A stretch of 64,000 nt of DNA from positions 1,240,001 to 1,304,000 of the forward strand of contig NZ_LT960611.1 in the NCBI RefSeq assembly GCF_900233005.1, in the 5' to 3' direction. The notes below the pieces were generated by a model. It saw only the letters and a list, made by a program, of their open reading frames with translations. It did no database searches and was not told the DNA's origin. Below, piece after piece: positions 1-10,087 of the stretch; position 1 is the first letter of the stretch, and every line of letters starts with the position of its first letter. Position numbers and translations under genes: made by a program. Origin of the DNA: Vibrio tapetis subsp. tapetis (lineage in GTDB: Bacteria > Pseudomonadota > Gammaproteobacteria > Enterobacterales > Vibrionaceae).

Positions 1-193
1 CGAGGCCTGTCGCGACCCATGGGTTAATACCAGCAACGATTGCGGTTGCCGCTACAGCAGCCCCCATCGGAAAGCTGCCATCAACACTAAGATCGGGGAA
101 GTCTAAAACACGAAAAGTTAGGTACACGCCAAGTGCAACTAACCCATAGATGAGCCCTATTTCCAGAGCCCCAAAAAATGCAAAAGCAGACAT
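1..193 (-). CDS. ABC transporter permease, N-terminal part (cut by window edge)
   Basis: Only the first 64 codons are present; the frame leaves the window at base 1. The ATG is preceded by an AAAGGAGT ribosome-binding site. The visible protein is hydrophobic, with one membrane segment (FFGALEIGLIYGLVALGVYL) followed by FRVLDFPDLSVDGSFPMGAA, the usual start of inner-membrane permeases that pair with ABC_sub_bind-type periplasmic proteins. The gene lies 74 bases downstream of such a binding-protein gene on the same strand, so it probably forms the channel of that importer. The ATPase gene should follow outside the window. The substrate cannot be told; relatives carry amino acids or aromatic compounds. 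Confidence 0.75.
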   Translation of the reverse strand, partial: MSAFAFFGALEIGLIYGLVALGVYLTFRVLDFPDLSVDGSFPMGAAVAATAIVAGINPWVATGL

Positions 194-267
194 AACTACT
201 CCTTTCTGCTTAAATTATTCGCTCGGTCATTTGCTGGCCGAGCGAAATATCCTGTGACTAGCTGCTT

Positions 268-1233
268 CTATTTAACAGTCGTCGCACGATCTAGTACTGA
301 TTTCGGAATAACAAAACCAAGCTTGTCTGCCGCTGTTTTGTTAAGCACCAAGTCAGAACCTTGTGCCACTTTTACATCCAAATCTCCAGGGTTAGCACCT
401 TCAAGAATAGCTGCAACGTAGTCGGCAGTTTGTACGCCGATTTGGTAGTAATCAAAGCCTAAGCTTGCTACTGCTCCACGCTCAACATAAGAAGTTGCCG
501 CACCGAATACAGGGGTTTTCGCTTGGTTAGCCGCAACAATCATACCTTCAATTGCGCTTGCTACTGTGTTGTCGATCAGCGCATAAAGCACATCAGATTT
601 CGCAGAAATAGCTTGAGTCGCCGATTGAACGTCAGCACTTTTTAACGCTGTCGCTTCAACTAAGGTCAAACCGTGTTTAGCCGTGCTTTCTTTGAGTAGT
701 TCCATGATAGAAACGGCATTAGCTTCACCTGGGTTATAAACAACACCAATCGTTTTCACTGTTGGCATCAGTTCTTTAATTAGCGCGACATGTTGATCCA
801 CAGGAGAAAGATCGGATAAACCTGTAACATTTTTCCCTGGCTTCTCCAGCGTTTTCACCAATTTTGCCCCTACAGGGTCAGTTACGGCAGTAAATACAAT
901 CGGGATATTACGAGTTGCAGAAACCAAAGCTTGTGCTGTTGGGGTTGCGATGCCAACTAAAACATCAGGTTCTTCACCGATAAATTGACGCGCAATTTGC
1001 ACTGCAATTGCTGGGTTACCTTGTGCTGTTTTATAATCAAACTCTAAGTTTTTACCTTCTTCATAACCCTTCGCTTTCAATCCATCGAGTAAGCCTTTAC
1101 GGGTAGCATCCAATGCTGGGTGCTCTACAATTTGCGACACAGCAACAGTAGCAGTTTTTGCAATAACACCTGTTGAAGACATAAGCGCAGCACCGGCTAG
1201 ACACGCTGCAACTATAATACGACTTGCTTTCAT
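268..1233 (-). CDS. ABC transporter substrate-binding protein (ABC_sub_bind family)
   Basis: Periplasmic binding protein of about 321 residues. I chose the ATG at 1233 (protein begins MKASRIIVAACLAGAALM) because AAGGAG lies just before it and it gives a clean signal peptide ending near VIAKTA; the frame itself stays open further upstream to 1326. The mature part has the two-lobed pattern of the ABC_sub_bind family: IVEHPALDATRKGLLDGL, the DVLVGIATPTAQAL stretch, and IPIVFTAVTDPVGAKLV. This family includes TrpX-like tryptophan/tyrosine binders, but the ligand here is not shown by the sequence. The permease gene follows on the same strand. Confidence 0.8.
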   Translation of the reverse strand: MKASRIIVAACLAGAALMSSTGVIAKTATVAVSQIVEHPALDATRKGLLDGLKAKGYEEGKNLEFDYKTAQGNPAIAVQIARQFIGEEPDVLVGIATPTAQALVSATRNIPIVFTAVTDPVGAKLVKTLEKPGKNVTGLSDLSPVDQHVALIKELMPTVKTIGVVYNPGEANAVSIMELLKESTAKHGLTLVEATALKSADVQSATQAISAKSDVLYALIDNTVASAIEGMIVAANQAKTPVFGAATSYVERGAVASLGFDYYQIGVQTADYVAAILEGANPGDLDVKVAQGSDLVLNKTAADKLGFVIPKSVLDRATTVK

Positions 1234-1590
1234 CTTGACTCCTTGATTCGGCAAAGTAATTGATGTGTGTTTGCAACCAGTGAAATATGGGGCAACTTCG
1301 AGTGGATGCAAAATATTGTGTTTCATTTTGTACGCTTTTATTTACGCACTTGTACACTTTTTTACCAGCTAACAGGGCAAAATGGAAGCAACGATTAACA
1401 CGAAAATAACAAATTCAGGGATAAGTGATAGATAGCACACAAAACCAGCCAATTTACCGTACGAGAGAACAAACGTCGGCCAGCATCTTCTGTGTGAATA
1501 TCAATCAAACTCAGCATTGGTAATTTTTAAGAAGGGATTGACAAGCGCACCGTAAGGATGAAGTCCGTTTGCTAGGCTACAAAGAAAAGT
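1234..1590. other. Intergenic region, no gene seen
   Basis: This AT-rich gap separates the terminator after yfbV from the ABC binding-protein gene. It should hold the promoter for the binding-protein operon on the minus strand, but I cannot point to a convincing -35/-10 pair. No convincing small ORF was seen. Confidence 0.5.
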
Positions 1591-1640
1591 ACCAAAAAAA
1601 AAACAGCCAAAGCAAAATCACTTTTGCTTTGGCTGTTTCT
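1591..1640 (-). terminator. Rho-independent terminator downstream of yfbV
   Basis: A perfect 17-bp stem (1601-1617 with 1622-1638) closes on a four-base loop. On the minus strand it is followed by a run of eight or more U. It ends minus-strand transcription from yfbV after passing through the repeat block at 1681-1778. Confidence 0.85.
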
Positions 1641-1680
1641 GTATTCTCAACGCAAACCCGTCGCTGTAATCGCGTTTGGC

Positions 1681-1778
1681 TTTTAGCTTTTGGCACTCAG
1701 TACTTAGCTTTTAGCACTTCACTTCTAGTACTTAACTTTTAGTACTTCGCTTTTCGCACTTAACTTTTTAGCACTTTT
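1681..1778 (-). repeat. Degenerate tandem repeat (AAGTGCTAAAAGCT-like units)
   Basis: About seven imperfect units of roughly 14 bases, read on the minus strand as variants of AAGTGCTAAAAGCTAAG. The block starts right after the yfbV stop codon and lies before its terminator. A related block occurs after the chitinase gene (55305-55367) and a looser one near 39360-39440, so this looks like a dispersed 3'-untranslated repeat family. Confidence 0.7.
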
Positions 1779-1779
1779 C

Positions 1780-2232
1780 TCAAAACCAGCGTTCTAGCGC
1801 GCTCTTATCGAGCTGACGAAATGCTCGGTTCAGCATGGTAGCCAGTTCTTTATAACGTGGTTTTGATTTTATCGGTTCAAGTGCACCACCCGCCTCGATT
1901 ATTTTACCGTGAATTTCACGATACCAGCCCGCCAACGCCGGTGGCAGTTGAGTATTAGAGCGATTCCCGAGCCACCACATACCCTGCAGGGGGAGACTGA
2001 TAGCGAATAATGCCATTACAATGGCTTGTGGCATTGCTTGAGAGTTTTGAAATACCATTTGCATTAAGACACTAATAGCCGCGACCGCAGGCATGACCTT
2101 GATACCAAAACGTGTCGCCTTAATAATGCGTTGCTCTGGAAATAGAGGAGACAACTCTTTGCGTATAGGCCAAATATCCATGTATTTCTGGCCATCTTTT
2201 AAGCTATGGAACAATCCTATTTTCTCACTCAT
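1780..2232 (-). CDS. yfbV: YfbV family inner-membrane protein (UPF0208)
   Basis: A 150-residue protein of the usual length for YfbV, a small two-helix inner-membrane protein. In Escherichia coli it lies next to ackA and has been linked to chromosome domain insulation near the terminus. The two membrane segments are visible at about residues 45-62 ([16 protein letters not shown]) and 68-88. The N-terminus [22 protein letters not shown] is typical. The ATG follows a GAGAGG ribosome-binding site. As in enterics, it is divergent from ackA. Confidence 0.85.
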   Translation of the reverse strand: MSEKIGLFHSLKDGQKYMDIWPIRKELSPLFPEQRIIKATRFGIKVMPAVAAISVLMQMVFQNSQAMPQAIVMALFAISLPLQGMWWLGNRSNTQLPPALAGWYREIHGKIIEAGGALEPIKSKPRYKELATMLNRAFRQLDKSALERWF

Positions 2233-2474
2233 ATCGACCTCTCACTAAAATAAATCTACAACCATTAAAAAAAAGCTGCAAAAAAAATTGATTCTAGTTA
2301 AAATGCATTCAAATTTTTTTGTTATATTGAGACATTATCGCTATCCTTAGCAAACCCTCAATCTCATTGTTGCTGTTATTTACAATTTAGGCAACTCTAA
2401 GAGTACTGTTTGCTAGGATTGCAAGCACGTCATTAAATCATCGATGTGTCTTTTTATACGGAAATTCAAGTTTT

Positions 2475-2503
2475 TTGAGCAAGAATAATGTAGGTTTTAT
2501 AAA
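2475..2503 (+). promoter_or_regulatory. Candidate sigma-70 promoter of ackA
   Basis: TTGAGC at 2475-2480 and TATAAA at 2498-2503 are 17 bases apart, placing a start site near 2510, about 65 bases before the ackA ATG. The region further upstream (2233-2470) is very AT-rich and could hold sites for global regulators such as ArcA, but I see no certain match. Confidence 0.55.
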
Positions 2504-2574
2504 TGCCTTATATTCTTGTTACTGATTTTCACCCTAACTGAATTTTTCAGACGAAATAACAGGTAATCATACAC

Positions 2575-3771
2575 ATGTCTAAGCTAGTTTTAGTTTTAAA
2601 CTGCGGTAGTTCTTCTCTTAAGTTTGCGGTTGTCGATGCAGTATCTGGCGACGAGCACCTAACAGGTCTTGCAGAATGTCTACACCTTCCTGAAGCACGT
2701 ATCAAGTGGAAGCTTGATGGTAAACACGAAGCTCAACTAGGTAACGGTGCTGCACACGAAGAAGCATTAGCGTTTATGGTAGAAACTATCATCGCGTCTA
2801 AGCCTGAACTAGCTGAAAACCTAGCAGCAATCGGTCACCGTGTTGTACACGGCGGCGAGCAGTTCACTCAATCTGCACTTATTACTGATGAAGTTCTTAA
2901 AGGTATCGAAGACTGTGCAACACTTGCGCCTCTTCACAACCCTGCACACATCATTGGTATCAAAGCAGCACAAACTGCATTCCCAGCACTTAAAAACGTT
3001 GCTGTGTTCGATACTGCTTTCCACCAAACTATGCCTGAAGAGTCTTACCTATACGCTCTTCCGTACAACCTTTACAAAGAGCACGGCATCCGTCGCTACG
3101 GCATGCACGGTACTTCTCACCTGTTCATCACTCGTGAGTGTGCAACTCTACTAGACAAGCCAGTTGAAGAAGTAAACATCATCAACTGTCACCTAGGTAA
3201 CGGCGCATCTGTATGTGCTATCAAGAACGGTAAATCTGTAGACACATCTATGGGTCTTACTCCTCTTGAAGGTCTAGTAATGGGTACACGTTGTGGTGAT
3301 ATCGATCCTGCTATCATTTTCCACATGCACGACAACCTTGGTTACTCTGTTGAGAAAATCAACAACATGCTAACTAAAGAGTCTGGCCTACAAGGTCTAA
3401 CTGAAGTGACTTCTGACTGTCGTTTCGTTGAAGACAACTACGGCGAAAAAGAAGAAGCAACTCGTGCAATGGACGTGTTCTGTCACCGTCTTGCTAAGTA
3501 CGTTGCTGGTTACACTGCAACACTTGAAGGTCGTCTAGACGCTATCGTATTTACTGGCGGCATCGGCGAGAACTCTGGCCCAATCCGTGAGATGGTTCTT
3601 AACCGTCTTGGCATCTTCGGTATCGAAGTTGACAGCGAAGCAAACCTTAAAGCACGTTTCGGCGGCGAAGGCACAATCACTACGGCTAACAGCCGCATCC
3701 CAGCAATGGTTATCTCTACTAACGAAGAGCTAGTTATCGCTGAAGACACTGCTGAACTAGCAGGTCTTTAA
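2575..3771 (+). CDS. ackA: Acetate kinase
   Basis: Converts acetyl phosphate and ADP to acetate and ATP, the second step of the Pta-AckA overflow pathway; cytoplasmic. The 398-residue length is normal. It starts [21 protein letters not shown], the N-terminal phosphate-binding signature of the acetokinase family, and carries GHRVVHGGE, the [10 protein letters not shown] motif, YGMHGTSH, and [11 protein letters not shown] near the C-terminus. Codon choice is strongly biased (CTA, GGT, CGT and similar), as in a highly expressed gene. Followed by a terminator and then pta, so some pta expression may come from read-through or its own promoter. Confidence 0.97.
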   Translation: MSKLVLVLNCGSSSLKFAVVDAVSGDEHLTGLAECLHLPEARIKWKLDGKHEAQLGNGAAHEEALAFMVETIIASKPELAENLAAIGHRVVHGGEQFTQSALITDEVLKGIEDCATLAPLHNPAHIIGIKAAQTAFPALKNVAVFDTAFHQTMPEESYLYALPYNLYKEHGIRRYGMHGTSHLFITRECATLLDKPVEEVNIINCHLGNGASVCAIKNGKSVDTSMGLTPLEGLVMGTRCGDIDPAIIFHMHDNLGYSVEKINNMLTKESGLQGLTEVTSDCRFVEDNYGEKEEATRAMDVFCHRLAKYVAGYTATLEGRLDAIVFTGGIGENSGPIREMVLNRLGIFGIEVDSEANLKARFGGEGTITTANSRIPAMVISTNEELVIAEDTAELAGL

Positions 3772-3776
3772 TTAAG

Positions 3777-3807
3777 AAAACTGGCTAACTTAGGTTAGCC
3801 AGTTTTT
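3777..3807 (+). terminator. Hairpin terminator between ackA and pta
   Basis: Stem CTGGCTAAC (3781-3789) with GTTAGCCAG (3794-3802) extends through flanking AAAA/TTTT and ends in a six-T run. It likely attenuates transcription so that ackA is made in excess of pta. Confidence 0.85.
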
Positions 3808-3876
3808 TATCAGCTGCTCAATTTACTCCATAATAATAAGTTGAGTTTCTTTTAGATAGTCATAGGTACTCCTCAC

Positions 3877-6027
3877 ATGTCCCGTACGATTATGCTTATC
3901 CCTACTAGCGCTGGTGTTGGTCTTACTAGTGTTAGCATGGGCGTTCTTCGCTCTATGGAGCGCAAAGGCGTTCAAGTTTCTTTCTTCAAACCAATCGCTC
4001 AACCTCGCAGCGGTGGTGATATTCCCGATCTAACGTCTACTATCGTTCGTGCGAACAGCGATATGAAGATTGCACAATCTATCCCAATGCCAGAAGCTGA
4101 AGCGCTTATTGGTAGTGAGAAAATGGATGTGCTACTAGAAACGGTTGTAGCGCGTTACAACACAGTAAACGATTCGGACGTAACCTTAATCGAAGGTTTG
4201 GTTCCAACTCGTAAGCACCCATTTGCTAACCAAGTGAACGCAGAGATTGCTAAAACACTAGGCGCAGAGATTGTTTTTGTTGCGACTCCGGGTACGAACA
4301 ACCCAGCACAACTTAAAGAGCACATCGAAATTGCTTGTTCAAACTTCGGTGGCACTAAAAACAAAAACATCAAAGGCGTAATCATCAACAAGCTAAACGC
4401 TCCAGTTGATGAAGCAGGCCGTACTCGCCCTGACCTATCTGAAATCTTTGATGATGCAGACAGCGCACAACAAGCAAACGTTGAAGTCATGCAAATCTTC
4501 AACTCTAGCCCTATTCGTGTTCTTGGTTGCGTGCCTTGGAGCATCGACCTGATCGCAACTCGTGCAATCGACATGGCTAAGCACTTGAACGCTGAAATCA
4601 TCAACGAAGGTGACATTGAGTCTCGTCGTATTAAGAGCATCACGTTCTGTGCACGTTCTCTTCCACACATGATTGAACACTTCAAACCAGGTTCACTGCT
4701 TGTCACTTCTGCTGATCGTCCTGACGTTATCGTTGCGGCGGCTCTAGCGGCTAAGAACGGCGTTGAAATTGGCGCTATTTTGCTAACGGGCGGTTACGAT
4801 ATCCCTACGCAAATCAGCGATCTTTGTAAGCCAGCGTTTGACACTGGTTTGCCGATCTTTAAAGCACAAGGTAATACTTGGCAGACGTCTTTAAACCTGC
4901 AAAGCTTTAGCCTAGAAGTTCCAGCTGACGATAAAGAGCGCATCGAGTTCATCAACGAACACGTTGCTAGCCATATCGACGGCCCATGGATTGACTCTCT
5001 AAGCGAAGGTACTCAAGGTATCCGTCGTCTAAGCCCACCAGCATTCCGTTACCAGTTAACTGAGTTTGCTCGTAAAGCTGGTAAGCGCATCGTCCTTCCT
5101 GAAGGTGATGAGCCACGTACCGTTAAAGCAGCAGCAATCTGTGCTGAGCGCGGTATCGCAACGTGTGTTCTTCTAGGTAACCCTGAAGAAATTCGTCGTG
5201 TTGCAGCTCAGCAAGGTGTTGAGCTTGGTGCTGGTGTTGAAATCATCGACTCTGAAGCTGTACGTGAAAACTACGTTGCTCGTTTGGTTGAGCTTCGTGG
5301 CGCGAAAGGCATGACGGAAGTTGTGGCTCGTGAGAAACTGCAAGATTCTGTATTCCTAGGCACAATGATGCTTGAGAATAACGAAGTTGACGGTCTGGTT
5401 TCTGGCGCGGTTCACACAACGGCGAACACTATCGTTCCTCCGTTCCAAATCATCAAGACTGCACCCGATGCTTCTATCGTATCTTCTGTATTCTTCATGC
5501 TTCTACCTGACCAAGTATTGGTTTACGGTGACTGTGCGATCAACCCAGATCCAAACGCAGAGCAACTTGCTGAAATCGCTATCCAGTCTGCAGATTCTGC
5601 AGCGGCATTCGGTATCGACCCTCGCGTTGCAATGATCTCTTACTCTACTGGTGAATCTGGTAAAGGTGCAGACGTTGATAAAGTACGTGAAGCAACCAAA
5701 CTAGCTCAAGCTAAACGTCCTGACTTGATCATTGATGGTCCTCTTCAGTACGATGCAGCTATCATGGAAAACGTAGCGGCTTCTAAAGCGCCAAATTCTC
5801 CTGTAGCGGGTAAAGCAACCGTATTTGTATTCCCAGACCTAAACACGGGTAACACAACGTACAAAGCGGTACAGCGTTCAGCAGACCTAGTTTCAATCGG
5901 TCCAATGCTGCAAGGCATGCGCAAACCTGTTAATGACTTGTCTCGTGGCGCACTAGTAGACGACATCGTTTACACCGTTGCACTGACTGCGATCCAAGCT
6001 GAGCAAGCGAGTGAAGCAAACGCTTAA
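3877..6027 (+). CDS. pta: Phosphate acetyltransferase (long form)
   Basis: Interconverts acetyl-CoA and acetyl phosphate, feeding AckA. At 716 residues it is the long proteobacterial type: an N-terminal P-loop-like/dethiobiotin synthetase-type region ([22 protein letters not shown]), a DRTGG-type middle domain (about residues 215-330), and the catalytic PTA_PTB domain from about 390 to the end ([43 protein letters not shown]). The N-terminal part in homologues responds to metabolites such as NADH and pyruvate. Same strand as ackA and 105 bases downstream. Confidence 0.97.
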   Translation: MSRTIMLIPTSAGVGLTSVSMGVLRSMERKGVQVSFFKPIAQPRSGGDIPDLTSTIVRANSDMKIAQSIPMPEAEALIGSEKMDVLLETVVARYNTVNDSDVTLIEGLVPTRKHPFANQVNAEIAKTLGAEIVFVATPGTNNPAQLKEHIEIACSNFGGTKNKNIKGVIINKLNAPVDEAGRTRPDLSEIFDDADSAQQANVEVMQIFNSSPIRVLGCVPWSIDLIATRAIDMAKHLNAEIINEGDIESRRIKSITFCARSLPHMIEHFKPGSLLVTSADRPDVIVAAALAAKNGVEIGAILLTGGYDIPTQISDLCKPAFDTGLPIFKAQGNTWQTSLNLQSFSLEVPADDKERIEFINEHVASHIDGPWIDSLSEGTQGIRRLSPPAFRYQLTEFARKAGKRIVLPEGDEPRTVKAAAICAERGIATCVLLGNPEEIRRVAAQQGVELGAGVEIIDSEAVRENYVARLVELRGAKGMTEVVAREKLQDSVFLGTMMLENNEVDGLVSGAVHTTANTIVPPFQIIKTAPDASIVSSVFFMLLPDQVLVYGDCAINPDPNAEQLAEIAIQSADSAAAFGIDPRVAMISYSTGESGKGADVDKVREATKLAQAKRPDLIIDGPLQYDAAIMENVAASKAPNSPVAGKATVFVFPDLNTGNTTYKAVQRSADLVSIGPMLQGMRKPVNDLSRGALVDDIVYTVALTAIQAEQASEANA

Positions 6028-6068
6028 TTCTGCTGCTTTTTTAACATCTAAATCTATTCTAAAGAAGG

Positions 6069-7085
6069 TTAGACCAACGACTTCACGCTGCTTCGCTCTA
6101 CCAAGGTAGGCTCCAACTGCACGACTTGCGGCTGATCGGTTTTCTTCTCTAACTTATTTAATAACGTGTCGACCGCCGCTCGCCCAAGTCGATATTTAGG
6201 CTGGTGAATGGTCGTCAGTGACGGCGTCATAAATTTAGCGATGTGAATATCATCGTAACCAATTAGCGATATATCATCTGGAATACTCACACCGCTCTCA
6301 ACAGCCGCATTGATCGCCCCCATGGCCATCATGTCATTAGAGACAAAGAGTGCGGTTGGTAATTCTTTATTACTGTTGCGCAATGTAAGTAAGGTTTTGA
6401 ATGCTTGGTATCCCCCTTCGCATTCAAAGTCAGCTTCCAAGATCCAGTCTGCGTTAATCTCTAGCTTATTTTCATTCATCGCGCGTTTGTAACCTTCATA
6501 GCGCATAAGGGCTTGATGCCGATTCAATGGCCCTGTAATGCAACCAATTTCAGTATGGCCAGCTTCAATTAAGTGCTTTGCCGCAAGGTATCCTCCCAAC
6601 AAAGAATTGTCTTGAATTTTATCACTCGCAAAGTGAATCGGGCCCCAATCCATAACAACTACAGGTAGATCAGCGTATCGATCGAAGACGTCAATTCGCT
6701 CCCCTTCTAACGTTGAGCACATCAAGATTAAGCCATCAACTCGCTTCTGTAACAGCGTGTCTATTGACGCTTTCATGCGTTCATTATCGCCTTCGGTATT
6801 ACAGAGAATAAGGTTGTAGTTTTGCTGGTAGCAGCGTCGTTCTACGCCTTTGACCACTTCACCAAAAAAGGGATTCGTTGATGTTGTCACTAGCATACCA
6901 ATGGTATTGGTTCTGTTGAGTTTTAAGCTACGAGCGAGGGCTGATGGCGCGTAGTTTAGCTCTTTCGCTGCATTATTAACGCGCTCTGAAATCTCTTCAC
7001 TGACATAACGAGATTTGTTGATCACATGGCTAACGGTAGAAGTTGAAACACCTGCAAGTCTTGCAATATCTTTCATCGTAGCCAT
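6069..7085 (-). CDS. rbsR: LacI-family repressor of the ribose operon
   Basis: A 338-residue LacI/GalR regulator. Residues 1-50 form the helix-turn-helix and hinge (MKDIARLAGVSTSTVSHVINK, then ALARSLKLNRT), followed by a periplasmic-binding-like effector domain (GMLVTTSTNPFF, SLIGYDDIHIAKFMTPSLTTI). It is the last gene of rbsDACBKR, nine bases after rbsK, with AAGGAA before its ATG. The likely effector is ribose and the likely target is the palindrome at 12116-12135 upstream of rbsD. Confidence 0.93.
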   Translation of the reverse strand: MATMKDIARLAGVSTSTVSHVINKSRYVSEEISERVNNAAKELNYAPSALARSLKLNRTNTIGMLVTTSTNPFFGEVVKGVERRCYQQNYNLILCNTEGDNERMKASIDTLLQKRVDGLILMCSTLEGERIDVFDRYADLPVVVMDWGPIHFASDKIQDNSLLGGYLAAKHLIEAGHTEIGCITGPLNRHQALMRYEGYKRAMNENKLEINADWILEADFECEGGYQAFKTLLTLRNSNKELPTALFVSNDMMAMGAINAAVESGVSIPDDISLIGYDDIHIAKFMTPSLTTIHQPKYRLGRAAVDTLLNKLEKKTDQPQVVQLEPTLVERSSVKSLV

Positions 7086-7094
7086 GTGTATTCC

Positions 7095-8015
7095 TTAATG
7101 ATGGTCAACTAAAAAGTCTTCAACCTCTTGTCGTTTGGGAATAGAGGTTTGAGCGCCATAACGAGTCACAGAAATTGCTGCGGCTGCATGAGCAAATTTA
7201 ATGGCTGATTCTAAAGGCATATCTTCTAATAAGCCAGTAACAAGTGCGCCGTTAAATGTGTCCCCTGCGGCAGTGGTATCGGTAACATCCACTTTAAAGC
7301 CTTGGATTGACTCACCTCGGCCGTTTTGACTTAACCACACACCCTTTGAGCCGAGCGTTATCATGACAATTTCAATCCCTTTTAGGTGCAAAGCATTTGC
7401 CGCCTCTTGGGCAGATATATCATCCGTTACTGTAATGCCTGTCAGCACTTCAGCTTCTGTTTCATTGGGGGTAATCACATCAACTCGGTTAAGCAGTTCA
7501 TCAGAAAGCGGGCGAGCAGGCGCTGGGTTCAGAATAACCGTTGTACGGCTCTCTTTTGCTACTTTAGCCGCTTGTTCAATACCGTCAATCGGCGTTTCTA
7601 GTTGCATCAAAAGATACTCAGCTTCACGTATTTGGTCTAGATGCGGCTCTAATGATTGCGCGGTTAAACGGTCGTTCGCTTCGGCCGAGATACAGATGCT
7701 ATTTTCACCACTATCAGAGACTTGAATCATGGCGATGCCCGTTGGGCAGTTTGGTTGTAGCTTAACTCCTTGGGTATTAATCCCATCGGCACGGAAACTT
7801 TCGCGAATATTAATGCCAAACGCATCGTCACCCACACACGCAATGAAGCCAACATCGGCATTTAATCTAGCAGCAGCCACCGCTTGATTGGCACCTTTTC
7901 CTCCGGGAATAACTTGATAGTTGCGGCCATGAAGCGTTTCCCCTGGGCGAGGAAAAGAAGGCACCTGAAGAACGTAGTCAGCATTTACGCTGCCTAAAAC
8001 CACCAACTTATTCAT
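7095..8015 (-). CDS. rbsK: Ribokinase
   Basis: Phosphorylates D-ribose to ribose 5-phosphate with ATP in the cytoplasm. A 306-residue PfkB-family kinase: the N-terminal motif LVVLGSVNADYVLQVPSFPRPGETL, the GGKGANQAVAAARL signature, and the C-terminal VTDTTAAGDTFNGAL motif containing the anion hole and the catalytic Asp. An AAGGA ribosome-binding site precedes the ATG. Lies between rbsB and rbsR in the operon. Confidence 0.96.
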   Translation of the reverse strand: MNKLVVLGSVNADYVLQVPSFPRPGETLHGRNYQVIPGGKGANQAVAAARLNADVGFIACVGDDAFGINIRESFRADGINTQGVKLQPNCPTGIAMIQVSDSGENSICISAEANDRLTAQSLEPHLDQIREAEYLLMQLETPIDGIEQAAKVAKESRTTVILNPAPARPLSDELLNRVDVITPNETEAEVLTGITVTDDISAQEAANALHLKGIEIVMITLGSKGVWLSQNGRGESIQGFKVDVTDTTAAGDTFNGALVTGLLEDMPLESAIKFAHAAAAISVTRYGAQTSIPKRQEVEDFLVDHH

Positions 8016-8126
8016 ATTAATGTCCTTGATTACATCGAAAAATACATAGGTTTGAAAACAAACCTATTTACTCTTTACTGAGAAAAGATGAGGAGAGCGC
8101 TGCCCTCCCCATGACTATGCTTGTGA

Positions 8127-9005
8127 TTACTTAGTAATAATCTTCAGGGCTACCGGGATGTATGCATCCACTTTGTCACCTTTAAGAACTTTGTCGGCCG
8201 TAGCAACACCTAGCGCACCGATCATGTCTGGTTGTTGTGCTACTGTCGCAGCGAGCTTGCCTCTATTTACAGCAGCAATCCCGTCTTCAGTACCATCAAA
8301 ACCAATGATCTTAATGTCTTTACCTGATGCTTGTACTGCACGTAACGCGCCCAGTGCCATTTCATCATTTTGTGCAAAAACAGCTTGTACATCAGGGTTA
8401 GCAGCCAGTAAGTTTTCCATCACGTTTAGACCTTTAGTACGGTCAAAATCAGCCGGCTGGCTTGCCACTAGTTCCAATTTGCTTGCTTTTACAGCGTTCA
8501 TGAAACCTTCACCACGCTCACGTGCAGCTGAAGTCCCGGCAATACCTTCTAGTTGAATCACTTTCGCGTTGTCTGCTACCGTTTCCGCAATAAAGTGACC
8601 CGCCATTTCACCACCGATTACATTATCAGAAGCAATGTGGCTCACAACGTCACCTCGGCTTGCACCGCGATCTAAAGTAAGTACTGGCACCTTAGCGCGG
8701 TTTGCCATACGAATCGCGTTAGAAACCGCATCAGAGTCCGTTGGGTTGATCAAAATCGCTTTAACGCCTCGAACCGTCAGATCTTCAATATTTGATAGCT
8801 CTTTGCTTGGATCGTTTTGCGAATCCAACACTATCAATTTGTACCCAAGCTCTTCAGCTTTCGCTTCCGCACCATCTTTCATGGTAACGAAAAATGGATT
8901 ATTGAGTGTAGACAGTACAATTGCAATTGTATCTTGCGCTTGTGCAGACACAGAAACAGAGGCAGAAAGTACAGCTGCAGAGATTAGGGTCGCTATCTTT
9001 TTCAT
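8127..9005 (-). CDS. rbsB: Ribose ABC transporter periplasmic binding protein
   Basis: High-affinity ribose receptor. I set the start at 9005 ([21 protein letters not shown]) because AAGGATGA precedes it and a signal peptide ending AQA follows; the open frame extends ten codons further upstream without reason. The mature protein, about 270 residues, shows [21 protein letters not shown], the ribose-contact region [13 protein letters not shown], and [14 protein letters not shown]. It lies 84 bases after rbsC and is followed by a gap before rbsK in which a mRNA-stabilising structure would be expected. Confidence 0.96.
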   Translation of the reverse strand: MKKIATLISAAVLSASVSVSAQAQDTIAIVLSTLNNPFFVTMKDGAEAKAEELGYKLIVLDSQNDPSKELSNIEDLTVRGVKAILINPTDSDAVSNAIRMANRAKVPVLTLDRGASRGDVVSHIASDNVIGGEMAGHFIAETVADNAKVIQLEGIAGTSAARERGEGFMNAVKASKLELVASQPADFDRTKGLNVMENLLAANPDVQAVFAQNDEMALGALRAVQASGKDIKIIGFDGTEDGIAAVNRGKLAATVAQQPDMIGALGVATADKVLKGDKVDAYIPVALKIITK

Positions 9006-9088
9006 TGTTATCATCCTTTGTATTATTGGAGCCAAACTGCATGTAAGGCTCGTCTATTTCACGTTATTGGAGGTTATGGTTTATCTAT

Positions 9089-10087
9089 CTATTTATTTTT
9101 ATTATCAATAAGCACTGCCAGCAAGATAACCACTGCTTTCGCAATCATCTGGTAGTACGAGGAAACATCAAGTAAATTCAATGCGTTATTCAGGAAGCCA
9201 ATGATCAGTGCACCAATCAGAGTTCCCATAATTCGCCCACGTCCACCCGCTAGGCTTGTACCACCTAGTACCACGGCAGCAATGGCATCGAGTTCATAGC
9301 CCATACCAGCTGTTGGTTGAGCTGAAGAAAGTCGGGAAGTGACGATGAGACCGGCAAGTGCCGCAAGTAGACCACATATCGCGTAAACACCGATCTTCAC
9401 ACGGTCTACGTTGATTCCAGATAAGCGAGTTGCTGATTCATTACCACCGAGTGCGTAGATGTAACGGCCAAAGCGAGTATGGTTTAACAGGTACCAAACT
9501 GAAGCAAACACAATAACCATTAGCCATACCGGTACCGGAATTCCTAACGCATAACCTGTACCAAACCACGCAAATGCATCACCGGTATCGGTAAAACCGG
9601 TCGATATTGGACGACCTTCGGTGTAAACCATAGTGACACCGCGCAATAACGTCATGGTGACCAAGGTAGCGATAAACGCTTGTACCTTACCTTTTGCGAT
9701 GATTATCCCGCTGATCGCCCCTAAGGCAGCACCAGCAAGTAACGCCGTAGGCACAGCAATTAACACCGGAACTTCCATGGCAATTAAGCTCGCCGCGAAT
9801 GCTCCGCAAAGTGCCAGTACCGAACCTACACTCAAATCAATGCCCGCCGTTAAGATAACTAAGGTCATGCCGACGGCGATGATCGCGTTAACTGAGGTCT
9901 GGCGTAGAATATTAAGTATGTTGTCGACGGTAAAAAAGTTAGGGTTCAAAAATGACACGACAACAATCAAAAATATTAACGCTATCAATGATTTTTGCTC
10001 GATCAGCCACTCTTTACTAATTAGAGACTTTTTCTTTGGTTCGGTTTGACTCTTCATGGTTTGGTTACTCGTGGTGTTAGTACTCAT
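9089..10087 (-). CDS. rbsC: Ribose ABC transporter permease
   Basis: Inner-membrane channel subunit of the ribose importer, 332 residues with about eight to ten hydrophobic helices (for example [17 protein letters not shown] and [22 protein letters not shown], the family signature region). The start ATG overlaps the rbsA stop by four bases (ATGA), indicating translational coupling, with GAGGAAG as ribosome-binding site. Confidence 0.96.
   Translation of the reverse strand: MSTNTTSNQTMKSQTEPKKKSLISKEWLIEQKSLIALIFLIVVVSFLNPNFFTVDNILNILRQTSVNAIIAVGMTLVILTAGIDLSVGSVLALCGAFAASLIAMEVPVLIAVPTALLAGAALGAISGIIIAKGKVQAFIATLVTMTLLRGVTMVYTEGRPISTGFTDTGDAFAWFGTGYALGIPVPVWLMVIVFASVWYLLNHTRFGRYIYALGGNESATRLSGINVDRVKIGVYAICGLLAALAGLIVTSRLSSAQPTAGMGYELDAIAAVVLGGTSLAGGRGRIMGTLIGALIIGFLNNALNLLDVSSYYQMIAKAVVILLAVLIDNKNK

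Noticed and set aside
4155..4706. Long ORF on the strand opposite pta
   Set aside because: It lies fully inside pta, has no ribosome-binding site, and shows a shadow pattern of a strongly codon-biased gene.
8016..8126. GC-rich hairpin between rbsB and rbsK
   Set aside because: The stem around GGAGAGCGCTGCCCTCC is too imperfect to list as a terminator.
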